A DNA stretch of 64,000 bases from assembly GCF_000512735.1 (NCBI RefSeq), contig NZ_CP007028.1, positions 682,001 to 746,000 on the forward strand, written 5' to 3'. Positions 59,801 through 64,000 of this stretch are shown here, piece by piece. Made by a program: the position numbers and the translations under genes. The notes beneath the pieces are model-generated. The model saw only the letters and a list, made by a program, of their open reading frames with translations. It was not told the DNA's origin and did no database searches. The DNA is from Thermocrinis ruber (lineage in GTDB: Bacteria; Aquificota; Aquificia; Aquificales; Aquificaceae). Numbering within the stretch: position 1 is the first letter of the stretch; each line of letters opens with the position of its first letter.

Positions 59801-60226
59801 CGTAGCGACCTTAGAATAGAACCCGCCAAGAAGATTAAGCTCTACTATAGGGCTGAGGACTCTAAGGAACTTGTGGAGGAGTTTAAAGAGTACATCCTCT
59901 CTTTGGCAAAGGTGGAGGAGTTGATGGAGGTTCAAGAAAGGCCACCAGCCACCATAGCGGGCTTTTCAAAGGATTTTGAGTTTTACATTCCCGTGGAATT
60001 TGGCGCAAAGGTGGAGGAGTTGATCCAATCTTACAAAAGAAAGCTCCAAGAGGTGGAAAGGACCCTCACTAGCCTTTCCGCAAGGCTAAAGAGCCCAAAC
60101 TTTTTGGAGAAGGCTCCTCCAGAGGAGGTGGAAAAGACAAAGCAAAGTGTGGAGGAGCTAACGCAAGAACAGGAAAGGCTACGCAAGCTTATTAAGCTAC
60201 TGGAAGAGGTGATGGTGGAACTGTAA
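56804..60226 (+). CDS. valS: Valyl-tRNA synthetase with two extra inserts
   Basis: A 1140-aa class Ia synthetase. PPNVTGSLHMGHAL (HIGH motif) is at about 41-54, the CP1 editing domain carries TVATTRPETMLGDTA, DWCISRQIWWGHRIPVWYC is near 550, DTDVLDTW-like ETDVLDTWFSSALWP is at about 693, KGQKMSKTKGN is at about 768, and a C-terminal coiled-coil arm ends the protein. Bacterial ValRS is usually about 880-950 aa. The extra length lies in two places: about residues 376-527, before FVPENWKKIYLQWMEN, and about 575-680, between CKDCGHINV and YCKNCGSDKLEWE. The inserts resemble nothing I recognise. Confidence 0.96.
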   Translation: MKDIKEYNHKEIEKKHAQRWYYQKLYHIEKPKDKFSVVIPPPNVTGSLHMGHALNITLQDIVCRWQRMLGKDVVWVPGFDHAGIATQYVVDKKIQEEGKNRLEMGREEFLKRVWEWVPISRNSIREQLIKLGASVDWQRERFTLDEGFSRLVRYAFRRLYEEGLIYRGEYIVNWCPKDLTALSDLEVEHEEEEGKLYYIKYPLEDGSGYITVATTRPETMLGDTAIAVHPEDERYKHLVGKYAILPLVGRRIPIIADERVKPEFGTGAVKITPAHDPLDFEIGKSHNLPMVQIMDQFARINENGGEFAGLDRYTARQRIVQKLEELGLLEKVESHRHAVGKCYRCKTVLEPMVSTQWFLKVSDPRIKEPAIKAVLGYTQRQERELNLQILYVQGLEVVIKVAEGSKTKLVVVIKEGIDFLVGKKEGELSFIYIPEGREELLEVAKEKAKEHKNAHMLLKVKGAITLIREYSEENLSGELMLVADKEGLKLLDDREQRLLEKGEVQLEPVQKSLRVKWEREKEVWEEEKRVAFVPENWKKIYLQWMENLKDWCISRQIWWGHRIPVWYCKDCGHINVFTDDDFDRVYDKLIFNLIADGKIKEEFTPEEVEEVLKSPSFVHPEMTVLEFYKRFVFHKYHSTDVSAHSLRLFFTQDLNPTALLANRSVRYKYNSQTKKFRFMLYCKNCGSDKLEWETDVLDTWFSSALWPFGVFGFPENTEDLKLYPTDLLVTGFDIIFFWVARMIMMGMFFMKDIPFRDVYIHALVRDEKGQKMSKTKGNVIDPLDIIEKYGADALRFTLAILTQQGRDIRLSEKRFEGYKHFANKLWNAGRFILMNLDDDLLTKLPYSAPPRVEDLWILTLLNETAQEVNNALSEYKFSNACQALYDFVWSEFCDWYIEMCKLRLYAKVEENTPPEEKERIERERITAQSFLLMTFDRILKLLHPFMPYITEELYLHLPTAVKDSISLEEFPQYNPQEVYPQAKEKIERLKEIITSIRALRSDLRIEPAKKIKLYYRAEDSKELVEEFKEYILSLAKVEELMEVQERPPATIAGFSKDFEFYIPVEFGAKVEELIQSYKRKLQEVERTLTSLSARLKSPNFLEKAPPEEVEKTKQSVEELTQEQERLRKLIKLLEEVMVEL

Positions 60227-60239
60227 TATACTTATTGCT

Positions 60240-63032
60240 ATGATAGATTGGCTTTTAAAGAAGATCATCGGCACGAAAAACGAAAGGGAAGTAAAGCGCC
60301 TAAGAAAGTTTGTGGAGAAGATCAACCAGAAGGAAAAGGAGTTGGATGGGCTTTCCAACAAGGAGCTTGTCTCCCTCTCAAAGGAACTCTTTTACAAAGT
60401 GTCCCAGAATGAAGAGTTAAAGGACCAGATCACCAAGGGAAGGATAACCGAAGAGGTGATCCTTGCCTTTGCCTTGGTGAGGGAGGCGGGAAAGAGGACC
60501 ATCGGGCTAAGGTTCTTTGATGTGCAACTTTTGGGTGGGCTTGTCCTTCATGAGGGTAAGATCGCAGAGATGAAAACGGGAGAAGGAAAGACCTTGGTGG
60601 CAACCTCCGCCGCCTATGCCAACGCATTAACGGACAGAGGAGTCCACGTGGTGACGGTTAACGACTACTTGGCAAGAAGGGACGCCCAGTGGATGGGTCC
60701 CATATACAAGTTTTTGGGCTTAGAAGTAGGCGTAATAAACTCCGATTACAGCTCCTACCGGGTGGAGTGGGTGGATGAGGAGCTCGCTCAAAGGGCAATA
60801 GAGGAAGACTGGAGGGTTTGGCCCAAGGGCTACTTTGAAGAACTTTTGCCCTCCGAAATGGTAAACGTGTCCGCCAAGAAAGCCTTCTTTACAAAACTGG
60901 AGCCTTGCGACAGAAGGTCAGCCTATCAAGCCCACATAACTTATGGCACCAACAACGAATTCGGCTTTGATTATTTGCGGGATAATATGGCTTTCAGCCT
61001 TGAGGAAATCGTCCAAGTAAAAGACCATCACTACGCCATAGTGGACGAGGTGGATTCCATCCTCATAGATGAGGCAAGGGTGCCTCTTATCATCTCTGGT
61101 CCCTCCCAGATGGATACCTCTATCTATTACAAGGCGGACCAAGCTGTAAGACAGCTACGGAGAGACGAAGACTACGTGGTGGATGAAAAGAACAGAACGG
61201 TACAACTTACAGAGAAGGGCATAAGAAAGCTTGAGGAGTTCTTGGGTATTGAAAACCTCTATGACCTTAAACATATAGACCTTCTGCATGCTATAAACCA
61301 AGCCATCAGGGCACACGAGCTTTTCAAAAGGGATGTGCATTACATAGTTAAGGATGGCGAGGTTTTGATAGTGGATGAATTCACCGGAAGGATACTGCCG
61401 GGTAGGAGGTGGTCCGACGGGCTCCACCAAGCCATAGAGGTAAAGGAAGGTGTTCCTGTCCAGCAGGAAAACCAGACCTTAGCAAGCATAACCTTCCAAA
61501 ACTACTTTAGGCTCTATCAAAAGTTGGCGGGTATGACGGGCACCGCCGAAACGGAAGCCTTAGAGTTCAAAGAGATCTACGGGCTTGATGTAATCGTAGT
61601 TCCCACCCACAAACCCATGCGTAGAAAGGACCTGCCCGATATGGTCTTTAAGACAAAAAAGGAAAAGTGGGATGCGGTGGTTAAGCTGATAGAGGAAGAG
61701 CACAAGAAGGGAAGACCTATCCTTGTGGGCACCATCTCCATAGAGGACTCAGAGCATCTTTCCAAGCTCCTTGAGAAGAGAAAAATTCCTCACAATGTGT
61801 TGAACGCCAAACATCACGAAAAGGAGGCGGAGATCATAGCCCAGGCGGGAAGGTTAGGAGCAGTTACCATCTCCACCAACATGGCAGGAAGAGGAACGGA
61901 CATACTTTTGGGCGGAAACCCTGAATACCTGGCAAAGGAGATCCTTAGGAAAAAGGGCAAGATACCCGAAACCGCCACCCAAGAGGAGTGGAAGCAAGCC
62001 TTAGAGGAAGCTTACAGGATAACAGAAGAGGAAAAGAAGAAGGTTATAGAACTGGGCGGACTTTTGGTCATTGGCACAGAAAGGCACGAATCAAGGAGGA
62101 TTGACAACCAGCTGAGGGGTAGGGCGGGAAGACAAGGGGACCCCGGCGAATCCCGCTTTATCCTTTCCCTTGAGGACGACCTGCTCAGACTCTTTGGTGG
62201 AGACAGAGTAAAAAAGATGATGGAGTTTCTCAAAATTCCCGAAGGGGAGCCCATAGAAAGCAGGATGGTAACAAAAGCAATCGAGAACGCACAAAAGAGG
62301 ATAGAAGCCCAGAACTTTCAGATAAGGAAGCGTCTCTTGGAATACGACAACGTAGCAAACATCCAAAGGCAAGCAGTGTACAGTATGCGAAGGGACCTAC
62401 TGGAAGGCAAGGACTTGGAAGAATACCTAAAGGAATGGACAGAGGACCTCTTGAACCAAAAGATCGCAGAGCTTTTACCAGAGGAAGAGCCAGAGCTTTG
62501 GGACCTAAAACCTCTACAGGACTATCTGCGGGAGCTAGCAGGAAGGGATATAAACATTCCCAAGGTCAGGGATAAAGAAGAGCTCCTGGAAGTGCTCGTT
62601 TCGGAGGTTTTAAAAATCTTGGAGGAGAAAAAAGAACAGTGGGGAGAAGCCCTCTTTAAGGAAATTCTCAAAACCATTGCCCTTTCTAACCTGGACCACC
62701 TCTGGAGGGAACACCTTCACATCCTTGACAGACTCAGAGAGGGTATATACCTAAGGGGCTACGCTGCAAGGGACCCACTGGTAGAATACAAAAAGGAAGC
62801 CTTCCTGCTCTTTGAGAACATGCTCTTTACCCTAAAGGAAAGGGTTCTGCAGGATCTGATTAGAGTTCAGATCGCCTCCCAAGAGGAGGTGGAGGAGCAG
62901 GTAAGAAAGGAAGAGGAGGAGAGAGAAAGACTTTTAAAGTCAGCCATCTTTAGCGGTGCAGAAGGTAAGGCGGACAAACCCAAGAGAAAGACCCTAAAGG
63001 AGAGGCTCAGAGAAAAAAGGAAGGGTGTCTGA
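60240..63032 (+). CDS. secA: Protein translocase ATPase SecA
   Basis: A 930-aa motor of the Sec system. Walker A is in MKTGEGKTLVA, and VNDYLARRDAQWMG, TYGTNNEFGFDYLRDNM, VDEVDSILIDEARVPLIISG, GTISIEDSEHLSKLLEK, TNMAGRGTDILLGG and RGRAGRQGDPGESRF follow. An insert of about 50 residues lies between GLEVGVINSDYSS and YQAHITYGTNNE, compared with SecA of enterics. The C-terminal zinc-binding CxC...CH/CC motif is absent: the protein ends in a basic KRKTLKERLREKRKGV. It starts 13 bp after valS. Confidence 0.97.
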   Translation: MIDWLLKKIIGTKNEREVKRLRKFVEKINQKEKELDGLSNKELVSLSKELFYKVSQNEELKDQITKGRITEEVILAFALVREAGKRTIGLRFFDVQLLGGLVLHEGKIAEMKTGEGKTLVATSAAYANALTDRGVHVVTVNDYLARRDAQWMGPIYKFLGLEVGVINSDYSSYRVEWVDEELAQRAIEEDWRVWPKGYFEELLPSEMVNVSAKKAFFTKLEPCDRRSAYQAHITYGTNNEFGFDYLRDNMAFSLEEIVQVKDHHYAIVDEVDSILIDEARVPLIISGPSQMDTSIYYKADQAVRQLRRDEDYVVDEKNRTVQLTEKGIRKLEEFLGIENLYDLKHIDLLHAINQAIRAHELFKRDVHYIVKDGEVLIVDEFTGRILPGRRWSDGLHQAIEVKEGVPVQQENQTLASITFQNYFRLYQKLAGMTGTAETEALEFKEIYGLDVIVVPTHKPMRRKDLPDMVFKTKKEKWDAVVKLIEEEHKKGRPILVGTISIEDSEHLSKLLEKRKIPHNVLNAKHHEKEAEIIAQAGRLGAVTISTNMAGRGTDILLGGNPEYLAKEILRKKGKIPETATQEEWKQALEEAYRITEEEKKKVIELGGLLVIGTERHESRRIDNQLRGRAGRQGDPGESRFILSLEDDLLRLFGGDRVKKMMEFLKIPEGEPIESRMVTKAIENAQKRIEAQNFQIRKRLLEYDNVANIQRQAVYSMRRDLLEGKDLEEYLKEWTEDLLNQKIAELLPEEEPELWDLKPLQDYLRELAGRDINIPKVRDKEELLEVLVSEVLKILEEKKEQWGEALFKEILKTIALSNLDHLWREHLHILDRLREGIYLRGYAARDPLVEYKKEAFLLFENMLFTLKERVLQDLIRVQIASQEEVEEQVRKEEEERERLLKSAIFSGAEGKADKPKRKTLKERLREKRKGV

Positions 63033-63656
63033 GAGCACAAGATCTCCCTTCTCCTGATAAAGGCGCACTATTTGAAGGACCTTTTCCTTTGGTACATTGC
63101 CCTCCCTTATGATCTTTATGGTTTTATGGCTGACAAACTTTACAATTGTGGAGGGCTTGCCCTCAAGCTTTGCCCCTCTCACATATAGGTCTACCTTATC
63201 TCCAAAGTAATCCATGGCCTCCTTTACATCCCTTGCGGGGGGCATACCTTCTGGGTTTGCACTGGGTGCTACCAGAGGTCCGCCGAACTTTTTCATAAGC
63301 TTTGTTATAAAGGTGCCCTGGATTGGAACCCGCAGTGCTATGCTTTTTCTCCATCGGGTCAGGTAGGTGGGTATGGTGGTCCTCTTTTGGAAGATAACCG
63401 TTATACCCAAGCTGAGGAGCGCAAAGCCGAGCTCTGGCATGAGTATGTCAAAGTTCAGGGCATCCTCCACCTTAGGAATTAGTACTATAAAGGGTCTGCC
63501 GGAGGGCCTTCTGAACTCGTAAAGCCTTTCCACCGCCTTTCTGTTGCCCGCGTCCGCCAGAAGCCCGTAAATGGTATCAGTGAGCGCACAGACAATGCCA
63601 CCTTCCCTTAGTACCTGAACCACTTTGTCTATATCCTTTGTGCTTACCACTTGCAT
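62994..63656 (-). CDS. tsaC: TsaC/YrdC-type threonylcarbamoyl-AMP synthase
   Basis: A 220-aa Sua5/YciO/YrdC-fold protein: LREGGIVCALTDTIYGLLAD, YEFRRPSGRPFIVLIP, LTRWRKSIALRVP and PLVAPSANPEGMPPARDVKEAM, with GKPSTIVKF near the end. It makes threonylcarbamoyl-AMP for t6A37 of tRNA. The substrate loop has RRPSGRPF instead of the more usual KRRPxxKPL, so a YciO-like paralogue cannot be excluded. It is convergent with secA (39-bp overlap). Confidence 0.8.
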   Translation of the reverse strand: MQVVSTKDIDKVVQVLREGGIVCALTDTIYGLLADAGNRKAVERLYEFRRPSGRPFIVLIPKVEDALNFDILMPELGFALLSLGITVIFQKRTTIPTYLTRWRKSIALRVPIQGTFITKLMKKFGGPLVAPSANPEGMPPARDVKEAMDYFGDKVDLYVRGAKLEGKPSTIVKFVSHKTIKIIREGNVPKEKVLQIVRLYQEKGDLVLSDTLPFFSEPLL

Positions 63657-63686
63657 ACGGATATTATAAGCTTTAATATTTTTCCT

Positions 63687-64000
63687 ATGAAGTTCTACAT
63701 AAAGACCTTTGGCTGTCAGATGAACTTTAACGACTCGGAGAGGATAAAGGGTATTTTAAAGAGCCTGGGCTACGAGCAGGCCCGAAGCTACGAAGAGGCA
63801 GACATCATCCTTTTGAACACCTGCACCATCCGAGAAAAGCCCGACCAAAAGGTTTATTCTCACTTGGGAGAATACAAGAAGGTAAAGGAAAAGAACCCTA
63901 AGGCAATCATAGGTGTGTGTGGATGCTTAGCCCAACGGATGGGTGCGGAGCTTGTCAATAAGGCACCGGTGATAGACCTGATGTTCTCTTCTTTTAACAT
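63687..64000 (+). CDS. miaB: tRNA-2-methylthio-N6-dimethylallyladenosine synthase MiaB, 5' part
   Basis: The frame is open to the window end; 104 aa are visible: FYIKTFGCQMNFNDSERIKG, LLNTCTIREKPDQKVYSHLG and IIGVCGCLAQRMG. These three Cys are the auxiliary [4Fe-4S] ligands of the MTTase N-terminal domain, and TFGCQMN with TCTIRE fits MiaB best. The radical SAM part lies beyond the window. It is divergent from tsaC by 30 bp. Confidence 0.92.
   Translation, partial: MKFYIKTFGCQMNFNDSERIKGILKSLGYEQARSYEEADIILLNTCTIREKPDQKVYSHLGEYKKVKEKNPKAIIGVCGCLAQRMGAELVNKAPVIDLMFSSFN

Overview
The window is chromosomal DNA of a thermophilic, chemolithoautotrophic member of the Aquificaceae, close to Hydrogenobacter or Thermocrinis. 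The main evidence is a biotin-dependent carboxylase pair of 654 and 472 aa that matches 2-oxoglutarate carboxylase (cfiA/cfiB) of the reductive TCA cycle. Supporting signs are an insert in SecA, compact housekeeping genes with many 1-30 bp overlaps, K/E-rich proteins, flagellar genes and sulfur-handling genes (a TusA-DUF3343 fusion and a secreted rhodanese). This assignment is an inference; no database search was run.

Layout. 1-10.7 kb is core genome: the recR 3' end, chaN-like, rimI, proC, pgeF, birA, flgL-flgK, then trpC, the TusA-DUF3343 fusion and a membrane protein, followed by a divergent protein made of two degenerate HepT-like domains, a prepilin peptidase and a rhodanese with a strong promoter. 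10.8-22.0 kb is an accessory, defence-like island. It holds two MNT-HepT toxin-antitoxin pairs built on a shared near-identical segment, two complete and one truncated copy of a DUF1640-like coiled-coil membrane protein, two related coiled-coil membrane proteins, and an operon of PLD-helicase, type IIG methyltransferase (split by an in-frame TAA) and a two-TM protein. 22.0-33.3 kb is core: a TatD-radical SAM fusion, bcp, cfiA, cfiB, osmC, a decayed CRISPR-like repeat array, tadA, a DUF429 gene, prmA, nth, a glcD-like gene and small unknowns.

33.4-51.3 kb is a surface polysaccharide locus: an O-antigen ligase-like protein, a heptosyltransferase-like GT9, a MurJ-like flippase, two methyltransferases, an asparagine synthase, glycosyltransferases, an SGNH hydrolase, a SxtJ-carbamoyltransferase-DUF5989 trio, a nucleotide-sugar dehydrogenase and a WecA-type initiating transferase. 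It carries signs of reshuffling: a dehydrogenase/glycosyltransferase chimeric scar and a membrane gene cut by an in-frame TAG just after a Pro-Gln repeat. 51.3-64 kb is core again: holA, mtnA, ssrA (tmRNA), a fumarate reductase-type iron-sulfur protein, flgA, an inserted mobile segment carrying an EAL-domain gene and an internally deleted IS, valS with two large inserts, secA, a TsaC-like gene and the 5' part of miaB.

The strongest leads are: (1) the island at 10.8-22 kb, with an 11-bp motif repeated five times at gene starts; (2) the flgA-valS insertion, bounded by 24-bp direct repeats and inverted IS ends; (3) two genes with single in-frame nonsense codons; (4) the relic CRISPR array with related spacers; (5) cluster-ligand changes in endonuclease III and in the fumarate reductase-type iron-sulfur protein; and (6) a probable CTG start codon in trpC.
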